64,000 nt of DNA from assembly GCA_021234155.1 (NCBI GenBank), contig JAJEKV010000839.1, positions 1-64,000 of the forward strand, in the 5' to 3' direction. Below are positions 49,148 to 57,941 of this stretch, piece by piece (position 1 is the stretch's first letter; each line of letters begins with the position of its first letter). Below the pieces are notes generated by a model. That model did not search any database. It was not told the origin of the DNA and was given only the letters and a program-made list of their open reading frames with translations. A program made the translations under genes and the position numbers. Source of the stretch: Isoetes taiwanensis. Lineage: Eukaryota; Streptophyta; Lycopodiopsida; Isoetales; Isoetaceae.

Positions 49148-50038
49148 AACCTTCCTCTTTTCAAGCTAAATTCTAGGTAAATCTCTGAGAAAATTACGAT
49201 ATCAGTTGCATTTTGAATGCTTTCTCCAAGAAAGATCCTTCAGTTTCATTGCCTATGGAAATCCCATAAAAGTCGCCAATGTAACTATCTCTTCTATACT
49301 ATAACTGCAACTATCTCTTCTATACTATAGCTGCAAATTCCAGGACCAAAAGCTAAACTAACAATTTTTCTCTGAATCACAAATACTTTGTAAAACAAAG
49401 TACAAATATCTAGTAATGGTGGTAAAGGATACCATGGAATCCACGGTTGAGATGCAACAACACCAATTTCATTGACAATGCGGCTTAACTCGTATTGCTA
49501 CCACAACAAAGAATATTTTGCAAGATTTTGAAAAGCAATGCAGAACAAAAATTAGACTGAAGCAAAAATTGGATAAAAATTTCCAAAAATGTAATTTTCT
49601 AAAATAAAACTACCACAGAAGGAGGAACTCGTTAGCGTCTTCTTCGCACAAAGGGACTCCAAAACCTGAAAGAGGAAACCGAACTGCCTTCTAAGACTTC
49701 TGCTATTCTGTAACTAATAAAGGGGAAAGCCACAACCTTTCTAAAAAATAATGCAGAATCTAGATACAAAAGGAAACATGGATGCAACAAGCATCTCTAA
49801 AAGGAGCTAATCTCTATAAATAATTGTATTGCATTCAAAAAATATGTTATGAAGGTGGCGTATCTCTTCAAGCCAACCTCTATAATAATTGTATTCAAAA
49901 AATATGTCATATGAAGGTAGCATAACCTCATATCTATCACAAATAAACACATGTACAGAAGAATCTCAAGCCTCTTGAGTGGCAAATGTTAACATATTCA
50001 CAGAAAGAATGTCCAAGCGTGCTTGTTGCCCTTTCTTT

Positions 50039-50989
50039 TCAGCAGGCAATTGCAGAGGGCCTAACTCTTCTAACACCATATTTGAAGCATGGCCTCTTAC
50101 GTTTTAAGCTCTGAGGCGCACTTTTACTAGTAGATCTGGCAACCCAAGGGTGTGCCAAAATTTGCTGCACAGATATCCTTTCCTCAGGATCAGGCTGCAA
50201 CATAGCCAAAACAAGGCTCTTTGCTTCTTCTGACACCAAACCAACTGGCCAATGCAAGTGTGAGGCAGCCAGATCCTCGCCATGGAGGAGTTCTTCGTGA
50301 ATTTCTGCAGTTTTTAGACCTGAGAAGTGATGATTCCGAGTAAGCGCCTCATACAGGATCAAACCCAGACCCCATATGTCTATCTCTGTGGAATAATGTC
50401 CCTGCACAACCTCTGGAGCCAAATATCTTGGTGTTCCGACTCTGGATGTAAAACTGGGAGCAGAACCTGAAAAACAAGCCGATATGCCGAAATCCGAAAC
50501 CCTAACATCATAGGGTTTTGCTGCTGAGGTCACAAGAACGTTGCCTGGCTTCAGATCCCGGTGGATAATGCCCTTTTGATGAAGATCCTGTATAGCTAGA
50601 GCAAGATTTCGAATAAGAAGAGCCGCTTCCTTTTCGCATAGCCTGCCTTTCTTGGTGATTACATCAAGCAAGCTACATTCGCACAATTCCATGATCAGGT
50701 GCCAGAATCCCTCGTCTTTGATTACTTCATGTATATGCACTACGCCAGGGCTGCTGGCTAATTTCTGCATGATCTCTATTTCCGTGATCGGCTCTGTGGC
50801 TCCTACCCAGATGATTTTGCAAGCAAACTCTTTCTTACCTCCTGTTTTACTTCTGCAGAGAAAAACCGTAGCTTGGCCACCGCTGCCGATTTCCTTAAGC
50901 AGATCATAGCTCTCCAGAAGATTGGGAAATAAAGCAGAATAGGTGTAGTTGAGAAATTCTTCGTCTGTCTCCTGCGTCTCCGTCTCCAT
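50039..50989 (-). CDS. Ser/Thr protein kinase, intronless, CAMK/PPCK-like
   Basis: This is the only intact protein gene recognised: 316 residues, no intron. Residues 25-285 form one complete kinase domain: glycine loop GSGGQATV (35-42), catalytic lysine in FACKII (58), acidic helix EIEIM, catalytic loop HRDLKPGN (143-150), DFG (166-168), GTPRYLAPEV (185-194), DIWGLGLILYE (204-214) and a C-lobe ending at AHPWVA. The C-terminus is short and basic (SLKRKRPCF), a possible nuclear signal. There is no EF-hand, transmembrane or receptor region, so it resembles the PEP-carboxylase-kinase/CAMK type, but the substrate is unknown. The start METETQET is preferred because its context (A at -3, G at +4) is good. 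An in-frame ATG 12 codons upstream has a poor context. Three broken copies lie at 22.3, 44.0 and 58.8 kb. Confidence 0.85.
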   Translation of the reverse strand: METETQETDEEFLNYTYSALFPNLLESYDLLKEIGSGGQATVFLCRSKTGGKKEFACKIIWVGATEPITEIEIMQKLASSPGVVHIHEVIKDEGFWHLIMELCECSLLDVITKKGRLCEKEAALLIRNLALAIQDLHQKGIIHRDLKPGNVLVTSAAKPYDVRVSDFGISACFSGSAPSFTSRVGTPRYLAPEVVQGHYSTEIDIWGLGLILYEALTRNHHFSGLKTAEIHEELLHGEDLAASHLHWPVGLVSEEAKSLVLAMLQPDPEERISVQQILAHPWVARSTSKSAPQSLKRKRPCFKYGVRRVRPSAIAC

Positions 50990-51081
50990 ACTCAGAATTC
51001 TGTAAGTAATGCCAACACAATGCAAATGCAGACGTTCTTATACCTCTGTAAGTTGTCGCACTGACTCTGCACTTTCCGTTC

Positions 51082-51089
51082 TATAAATA
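51082..51089 (-). promoter_or_regulatory. Possible TATA box of the kinase gene
   Basis: TATTTATA on the minus strand (TATAAATA on plus) lies about 95 bp before the kinase start codon and is kept in the copies near 45050 and 59775. It could serve either direction, since HSP90 and adenylate kinase fragments lie on the other side. Confidence 0.35.
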
Positions 51090-51433
51090 TCAGTTCTATT
51101 CCTGGCTGTCGGGAAAAAGGCCACATCTAAATTAGGAAAAGGCCCAGATACTTGTGTGCTGTCCGTCGGATGTTGGCACGATCCCAAAGCCAACTATACC
51201 GCCCGTTGATGCACAAACACATTGACATGCTCGCAGAGACAGAAACAAAAAGTACAGACAGGATTGGTGGCATTCAGAATTTGCGAATTCCCTGGGAACA
51301 GAGGTATGAATTTTGCATTTGGAATTGGGAAGCTGCCACTTTAGGTAATGGCTTGAAGCCTAACTTACTTTTGTTTTGTTGTGTGCAGCCTTTCAATCAT
51401 CTAGAACTGTTTGCAAACCAAATCATAGTCAAG

Positions 51434-51532
51434 TTCGGTGTCCAGTTTTACTCTGCTTTTGTTGCTAAGAAGGTCATTTTTACTACCAATGGTGGTGATG
51501 AGCAATACGTCTGGGAGTCTCACGCTGGGGGG
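51434..51532 (+). pseudogene. HSP90 N-terminal fragment
   Basis: Within an open frame at 51152-51607, residues 95-127 read FGVQFYSAFVAKKVI, FTTNGG and DEQYVWESHAGG. This is the strand-turn segment of the HSP90 ATP-binding domain (normally FGVGFYSA and DEQYVWES). The glycine after FGV, which is part of the nucleotide lid in HSP90, is replaced by Gln. A plausible intron (TTAG then GTAATGG to GTGTGCAG, about 51345-51389) precedes it. Only some 35 residues of HSP90 are present, so this is a captured exon fragment. It lies tail-to-head with the adenylate kinase fragment on the same strand, 360 bp downstream, and divergent to the kinase gene. Confidence 0.75.
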
Positions 51533-51617
51533 CTCCAAATGGGAGTATTGTTATGGAGCTGGGTTATTAGTCCTGTTGTCACTTCTTGGGGGTTCGAAAA
51601 GGATTGAAAATTGATAA

Positions 51618-51842
51618 TTATGTCAAAAAGGATCTGGCACTTTCTGAAGGGTGCTCAGAAGCTGCCTGATTCTGTCTGGGATGTATGATAACTGCCTTGC
51701 CCCTCTTGCTAAAGTATGCATGAATGGCTTGCACGTCTTTGCCAACTGTGCAGAATGAGTTCAGGCAGAGGAGGATCCCGTATCTGGATGGCTTTGCATA
51801 TTCTTGTGCCCTCTTCTCCAAGTTATTATCGATAAAGTTCAT
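51618..51842 (-). CDS. Conserved unknown open frame, 74 codons
   Basis: A minus-strand frame begins MNFIDNNLEKRAQEYAKP and contains NSFCTVGKDVQAIHAYFSKR. The same frame is open, with a slightly longer upstream part, at 22931-23236 in the deleted copy. Its conservation may only reflect recent duplication. I do not recognise it, and it lies between the HSP90 and adenylate kinase fragments on the opposite strand, so it may be chance. Confidence 0.2.
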   Translation of the reverse strand: MNFIDNNLEKRAQEYAKPSRYGILLCLNSFCTVGKDVQAIHAYFSKRGKAVIIHPRQNQAASEHPSESARSFLT

Positions 51843-51894
51843 CTGAAAGACTCAGTGAAAGACTCAGTGGTGTTTTCGTTTGAAATAGACTGTA

Positions 51895-52452
51895 ATGGAA
51901 ATGAGAACTCAAGGAGAGCCACCAAAGGTCATGATCTCTGGGCATCCAGCATCAGGAAAGGGTACAATGCGAACTTATAAAGAAAAAGGTATTTCACTTT
52001 CTCAATCCATGATTTATATTTCGTTGGACACTTTAGCTTTATTGACAATCTGTTTGGAAAAACTCCCAGTAAAATTTGGTACATATTTCAGTTGGTAACC
52101 TGTTGCAGGCTGAAGTGGCCGCAGGAACAGAATATAGAAAGAAGGCTAAAGACTATATGGACCAGGGAAAACTAGCTTCTGATGAAGTTGTGGTCACAGT
52201 AATTATGACTTATGGATGATTCACGATGTTCTCTAATTGATCATCCCTTTTAGGCTCCAGGACCTGTACCATTATTAGTATTATTTTGCAAAGTATGGAA
52301 CTTGAAATGTTTAGATGAATGTCTGACTGTCTTAGTTTTCATTTTAGATGGTCAGGTAGAGACTGGAACAAGATGATGTGCAAGAAAAGCATGGCTTGGA
52401 TGGATATTCCTGCAGTTTATCTCGGGCAGACCACAGTTATTCCTCCTCCTTG
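51895..52452 (+). pseudogene. Adenylate kinase fragment, copy 2
   Basis: Exon-like blocks on the plus strand match plant adenylate kinase. Block 1 (51895-51989) encodes EPPKVMISGHPASGKGT, the P-loop, and ends at a GTATTT donor. Block 2 (52109-52198) is exactly 30 codons between TTGCAG and GTAATT: AEVAAGTEYRKKAKDYMDQG, then KLASDEVVVT, the AMP-binding region. Block 3 starts at 52348 after ATTTTAG with MVR, a stop, RLEQDDVQEK, then a damaged GLDGY stretch that in active enzymes carries a conserved DG-PR motif. The segment between the P-loop and block 2 that normally holds a GD motif is missing. The in-frame stop and missing part make this non-functional. It is shared with the 23.2 kb copy. Confidence 0.8.
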
Positions 52453-52459
52453 AGGTGAG

Positions 52460-55400
52460 CACAAGTACTCCTTGTTTGCAATGGAGAGTTTATGCCCCAC
52501 ATGTTTCTGCGTCTAATGAATATAACAAAGGAAATTATGGTAAAAAACCATAGTTGTTATGATCTTCATTCCTATATGGCTTTGCATAGACCGAGCCACC
52601 GAGGGGTTTACAAAATATTGTATGGTGGTGGAAACTGTTGATGCTGGTGAAGAAACTACAAGAGATGGCAATGGTTAAGGAACCCTTCCACCTTCTTAGA
52701 ATTGCCCTGATAGATGCAGCAGAGGTAGATGCCTTACTTTCTTATTATCCATGCAAATTTTATTGGCCTTGCTTTACCAGTCTCCAATATCTTCTAAAGC
52801 ATACACATGGAAATAAGGAAACGGAAGCAGTAGACTAAACTAGCCTGATTGTGGCAGGCATGACTGGTCTAAAAGAAGGTTGTGAACTTACAAAACTCTC
52901 TAAAGAATGGGGGACCCATTTTAGGATCTGTTGCAGCAAATAAATGAAGATTTATACTCTTCTAATGTTGAATATCTAATCACAATGGGACAAAAGCATG
53001 TACCAAATACATGAGCTAAACTATGGAGCTTCTAAGACCCTATGGTCCACTCTTTTATACAATATAAGGTAGGCCAAAGAAATCAAAGGAATAGCTATGT
53101 GCTTCCTTTTAGTGCCCCATCCAAATTTTACCACTTAAAAAAAAAGGGAGGGAAATAAAGCACCACCAAACACAAAATTACTCACAGTTCATAGAGGTTA
53201 AAATTCAAAGATGTCGAAGAAAACCCAGGCTGGATCACAGAGGTGGCAAGGCTTGCAATGCTTGTCCAAAAAATAACTACCATTTTTGTACATCAAACCA
53301 TGAAATAACAATAACAAGGGCCTTGTTCTGCAAGCACTCAGTTCAATAGTTTGAATGATAACATATAATAGCCATTTTTCTTTTGAAAAATCCAAGTAAG
53401 CTTTAAAATGAGATCTCAAGCATACCTTTAGAAGAGGCATGACAGAAGATACTACAATACCTTATCTCATTTTGCCTTTTACAGTAGCATTATGTGTCGC
53501 CGCTTTAGTCTACCGAGTATGCAATGTACAGCCCCTTGCAACTAGCCAATAAATGATGCATGAAACAAAAGGCAAATCTCCAACCTTTTGGCGTTTGGTA
53601 GGCAACTTCCATTTCAGATTAGAGACGCCTGATGACGCGAAAGAACAAAAATAAATGATATGCATTACAGACGCTAACCACCTTTGAGAATAGTCCTAAG
53701 AATTTACTTGAAGGTGCTTACTCGTGTTGATCACCTCAACTTTCTAACCATTTCTAGAACATTCAAGATGACCTTAGATGATCTAAGAGTGTCCAGAGGT
53801 TCATGCCAATGCCTTCAATTCTCCCTACCTGTTAGTTTCCTTTGGAACCAGCATTGCATGCAATTGACTGCTCACTGTACCATGGACAACATTTTATAAA
53901 GGAAGACAATCAACATAACAGGTACTTTTATCCTTTTTAAAAGGTACAGTAACTTTTTAACAATACTCCAAAACCACAGACCTTCAAAATAGAGTACACC
54001 AATGATGGAATTACCAATGCCCCAAATGCTATAGGGCTAAAAACTGGAAACAGTACAATCTGCAAATAAGCAAAATCACTCAATACAATGAATACCACAT
54101 CAAATAAGCAAAATCACTCAATACAATGAATACCACATCAGCACTGCATCATTACACTGGCTAAGAAAGTTAAAATACTGGGAAGGATGGATATGTCAGA
54201 TGCATATGTAGAGACAAACTATGGAGTATCATGATATAGCCACAACAAACATGTACAAATCCTGAAGTTTACAGGTTTCCAAGGGGACCACAAACATGAG
54301 CATTAGTTCCTGCCAGTTTTCTGTCAGTTCCTTACAGCTTTTCCAAATCTCAAGAAAATATTGGTGATGTTTTGGCATCACACACATGTAGTTGCAATCC
54401 TATGACACGAATTTGCTTGCATCACACTGTCAATAAGTTGCTTAATTGAAGGCATGTAAGACAAAACATTGGTGTTGCACTATGCTTTAAGATATGCTTC
54501 TCACCTCCAACTTCCATCTCCACCGCATTGTAAAGTGGCTTAAAATTACCATGAAAGAAGCAGCATAAACATGCAAATCTACTGCAGAACATTCATCCAC
54601 ATGTAGGTAGTATTTAAGCTTATCACTTTGTCTGTAATTTATAAAATGTAAAGGACAATACATCAAAGCATCACCCTAGCACAATAGTAGTGACAGTTGC
54701 CAACCAAACGTCAAAACAACTTTCATTTTAGATTGGAGACATAGATGACGCAGAGATTGACAATCCGTAAAAAGAGCAACAACCTATGAACAATCAAAGT
54801 TAACTTTTGACCTCCTTAGAATCGAAGAATAGCATTATTTGCATGTTCAACACATTAGTATGGAGACATTAATATTTGCTTAGACGTTTTCCGAACATTA
54901 GAAAATAGAAAAGTAGAAAACGTGTTACCTTAACCTTCTAAGAATGCATCCATGAATGTCTCGTGCATCCATGATATTCCTAACAGTTTTGCTGACATGT
55001 GCCTCTTGCAGCCATGCCCACAACTCCACCTGTCAATGGCAAGAAAATAATGTTAGTCTGGAAATGTAAACAGATAAGCATAACCAGATTTCATGCTTTC
55101 TCCTGCATCAATAATTGCTCCGTTTCCATCGTGAATTGCTTCTATCTAAATTTATGCACTACATGGGAAGGATATTTTTTTAAATCCAAGACAAATATGG
55201 GCACAGATTGAATAAACCTACTTGAATCATCAATAGTGTGGCCCTCTTACATTTAAAAATGCTATGCCAGATCAATATTTTTGCCATCTTACATTCTCAA
55301 AAGGTCTTGTTACAGACCCGGCAACTGCAACTGCCAACAAACATCTTTCTTTTCTGATGAAAAATGGCTCTACGGATCTAATTATTTAAAAGACTGCTTC

Positions 55401-55880
55401 AACCATTCTGGACTTCAAAAGCATGGAAGCCCAAATGAAAAAACTAACAAACTGCCTGTAGTGGTTGTTAAAACAATGGATTTGAGTTTGCATTGGCACA
55501 CCACCACCATCAACTAAACTTAACAAGTAGAGTTTTTGGGTTGCAAGTAATTTGAATCACTTAGGGTCAAGGTTTCACTCTCTATTTCTACAAATTTGCT
55601 ATTGTGGAACCCTTCATATTTCAACTCAGGGTAAGGAGGCTCTAAGGTGGCCTATCCTTCTCACAGATCCAGACAAATCGACCTAGCTTGCATAACGTTA
55701 TAGTGAACAAACATGAGTAGCTTGCATGCAGATTCAACATCATGCCTAACGATGAAAACAAATGTTACCGTTCGCACCCATAATGAAAAAGCATTCTTAT
55801 ATGTGCAACTCTGGCATTTTTTGTTATTCGTTCGTGTTGGGAGGTATAACCTCAAGCCAACTAAAATTGAAGAATGGAAT
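52460..55880. other. Intergenic, no gene recognised
   Basis: AT-rich, CAG/CTG-rich sequence without recognisable domain. It includes a short tandem duplication at 54063-54138 (38 bp twice, CAAATAAGCAAAATCACTCA at each start) and two loosely similar stretches near 53590 and 54690 (both with GATGACGC after an AGATT-GAGAC motif), suggesting an old duplication. Confidence 0.5.
54063..54138. repeat. 38 bp tandem duplication
   Basis: Two identical adjacent copies beginning CAAATAAGCAAAATCACTCA and ending AATACCACAT. Confidence 0.95.
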
Positions 55881-56030
55881 GATTTTTATTGTTCATGGGG
55901 ACCAATCGGCCTATGGAACCCAATGAATGAGCACATCACATCAGACTTATTACTATCCGGATTAAAGAACCCCCGCCCCGAAGGATTTTCGAGGGGAAAA
56001 TCATGACAATAATAAGAATGTTATCAAACT
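55880..56030 (-). repeat. SINE-like repeat, no tail array
   Basis: TTTTTATTGTTCATGGGGACC, CAATCGGCCTATGGAACCCA, ACTTATTACTATCCGGATTA and a hairpin around AACCCCCGCCCCGAAGG, in the same order as 56530-56720. It lacks the pentanucleotide array. Confidence 0.7.
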
Positions 56031-56454
56031 GTACGAATATATATCATGAGATATATATACATGTCAGGTGAATGTTCGAGAATGTAGGTGATCCCCCAGA
56101 TCCATGACCCTCTGAAGGTATGATCCCATCATCCATATTGAAGCTATGCTCAATATCACATGTAGCGGCTGGCTGGGCCTGACCAACTTATTATAGCATG
56201 TCCGAATTTGACCATAACTGGACATCTCTAAAGCAAAATGACTAAATATGGAGGATTTTACATGTATAATTCTTTATGCATGATTAGAATTGTCAAAATA
56301 ACAATGTACTAGACAAATTCAAGAAGCAAACAAATCTACAAAAAAATTTAGAAAACTAAAATTAATAGAAATGTTGTATACATACTTATAGATTCAGTTT
56401 CTTGACAAAATTAGAATGCATTAGGTATGCCCGATCAAACCATTGCTGCAAAAA

Positions 56455-56730
56455 ATCATTCTATTCTATTCTATTATATTCTGTTCTATTCTACAATATG
56501 TGAGCTCATTTTGGTGTTGCATTTATTCTTCTAACAATTACGAATAGAATAGAATAGAATAGAATAGAATAGAATAGAATAGAATAGTTTTTATCATCCA
56601 AAGAGACCAATCGGCCTATGAGACCCAAGAAGGAGCACAACAGACTTATTACTATCTGGACTAAAAAACCCCTGCCGCGAGGGGTTTTCGAGGGAAAAGT
56701 CATAGGAGTAATAAGAATGTTGTCAAACTG
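56455..56730 (-). repeat. SINE-like repeat with (GAATA)n tail
   Basis: (GAATA)n at about 56543-56587, then TTTTTATCATCCAAAGAGACC, AATCGGCCTATGAGACCCAA, ACTTATTACTATCTGGACTA and hairpin CCCCTGCCGCGAGGGG with a further TTTTCGAGGGAAAA. A (CTATT)n tract in opposite orientation lies just upstream at 56458-56493. Confidence 0.75.
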
Positions 56731-56734
56731 TAGA

Positions 56735-57230
56735 AATATACTTGGCATTAGTCCATCCTCGCATCTTTAAGAAATGGAGAGCCCATGGGATTTTGAGCTT
56801 ACGACATCTATGGGAGAATAGTACATGGATCTCATGGTCTAAATTCAGACTTATAGTGCAAAGAATAGGAGAAGGAGACAGAAGGATGCTAAAAAAGATT
56901 TTGGAAACGGTTAAGCTTTTCTCTGGGGTTGATTGTTCTAGGAAAAAATAGTCTTGTACGGTCAAAGAAATGTATATTATAGCTAGAATCTATCAGGCTC
57001 TCTATGATGGCTCTCCTCTAAAAGCAGAAGTTAGGCTACAGGTGGATGGGATGGTGCCTAACCTTCTCTTAGCAAATTCGTGAAAAACATTATGCTTTAG
57101 GAGAGTACAATTCTTTAGGTGGACAGCTCTTCAAGGTGGTCTCAATACCAAAGAGAAGTTGGTGCTTAGAGGAATCTTGACTGAACACCAGTGCCCACTG
57201 AAGAATAGGAAGCGTCTTGCTCCCATCTGT
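56735..57230 (+). mobile_element. LINE ORF2 C-terminal fragment
   Basis: The plus strand encodes VHPRIFKKWRAHGILSLRHL, WENSTWISWSKFRLI and GEGDRRMLKKILETVKLFSG, then in broken frames the ALQGGLNTKEKLVLRGIL region also present near 23850. This is the stretch between the reverse transcriptase and zf-RVT of an L1-type element, related to the 23.7 kb LINE. After CAGTGCCCACT the two copies differ. No poly(A) follows. Confidence 0.8.
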
Positions 57231-57415
57231 ATGTTTTGTGAAGGCACTTGTTCGTTCTCCCTGCCGTAGAAAACATTGTTGCCATTGTAGCCAATAACTC
57301 CCTTTTTGGGCATTTTGGTAATTTTAGCAAGGTGTAGGGGGCATTCTGGCTTTTTTCCTATGATCTATTCGCTACTAGATTACTTTTGATGAACTTGGTT
57401 GTGCTGGATCTATGG

Positions 57416-57487
57416 CGCAGTGGTAGCGCGTCTGACTCCAGATTAGAAGGTTGCGTGTTCGATTCACGTTGGGTTCAATTTTGTGTT
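57416..57487 (+). tRNA. tRNA-Trp (CCA)
   Basis: A 72 nt tRNA with anticodon CCA. A box TGGCGCAGTGG and B box GTTCGATTC are complete, and the anticodon arm is TCTGA-CTCCAGA-TTAGA. The acceptor stem GGATCTA pairs fully with TGGGTTC, including wobble pairs. A short T run follows for Pol III termination. No CCA is encoded, as in eukaryotic nuclear genes. It looks functional. Confidence 0.93.
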
Positions 57488-57686
57488 CCAATATGAGAAG
57501 CACTTCTCGTAATTTTTGGTGTTACACTCAGATGATTCAAGCAAGTAGAACACTCATGTTACATTCCAAATGCTCTGATCTGAGTGAGTGTGACACTCCA
57601 AATTCTCTTTAACTCCAATTCAGCAATGCCTTTCTATCTGTATACATGATCTATTAGAGGGCTTTAAGAAGCTAAAATTCTATTAT

Positions 57687-57759
57687 GGGGTTGTAGCTCA
57701 GATGGTAGAGCGCTCGCTTTGCATGCGAGAGGCATTGGGATCGATACTCAACTTCTCCA
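57687..57759 (+). tRNA. tRNA-Ala (TGC), probably decayed
   Basis: A 73 nt tRNA-like sequence with a normal A box (TAGCTCAGATGG) and anticodon TGC in CTTTGCATG. The T loop reads ATCGATA instead of TTCGANN, which breaks the Pol III B box. The acceptor stem GGGGTTG against CTTCTCC has two T-T mismatches. The T stem still pairs through TTGGG/CTCAA. Probably a pseudogene. Confidence 0.75.
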
Positions 57760-57773
57760 TTGTTTTTGTGCAT

Positions 57774-57941
57774 CATTGTTAAATAGGGATATAAAAGACT
57801 CACTGGGAAATGACCTCGAATTGAAATTTAAACAATAGCATTGTTAAATAGCGATATGAAAGACTCAATAGCTGGGAAATGACCTCGAATTGAAATTTAA
57901 ACAATAGCATTGTTAAATAGCGATATGAAAGACTCAATAGC
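57774..57941. repeat. About 67 bp tandem repeat, 2.5 copies
   Basis: CATTGTTAAATAGCGATATG, AAAGACTCAATAGC and TGACCTCGAATTGAAATTTA recur at about 57774, 57839 and 57908. The last is cut off where the kinase-block copy begins. Confidence 0.92.

Larger units (their letters stand above)
45061..51075. repeat. Tandem segmental duplication, right unit (6.0 kb)
   Basis: Second copy of the 6.0 kb unit, ending at the promoter side of the intact kinase gene and continuing into unique flank (AGTTCTATTCCTGG). Because sequence past the unit end is shared with the 58-60 kb copy, the right unit has the ancestral flank and the left unit arose by duplication. Confidence 0.95.

Noticed and set aside
57300-57360. 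A second Mutator-like end (GGGCATTTTGG, GGGGGCATTCTGG)
   Set aside because: Short words similar to the 19.8 kb element ends, but no inverted partner was found nearby.
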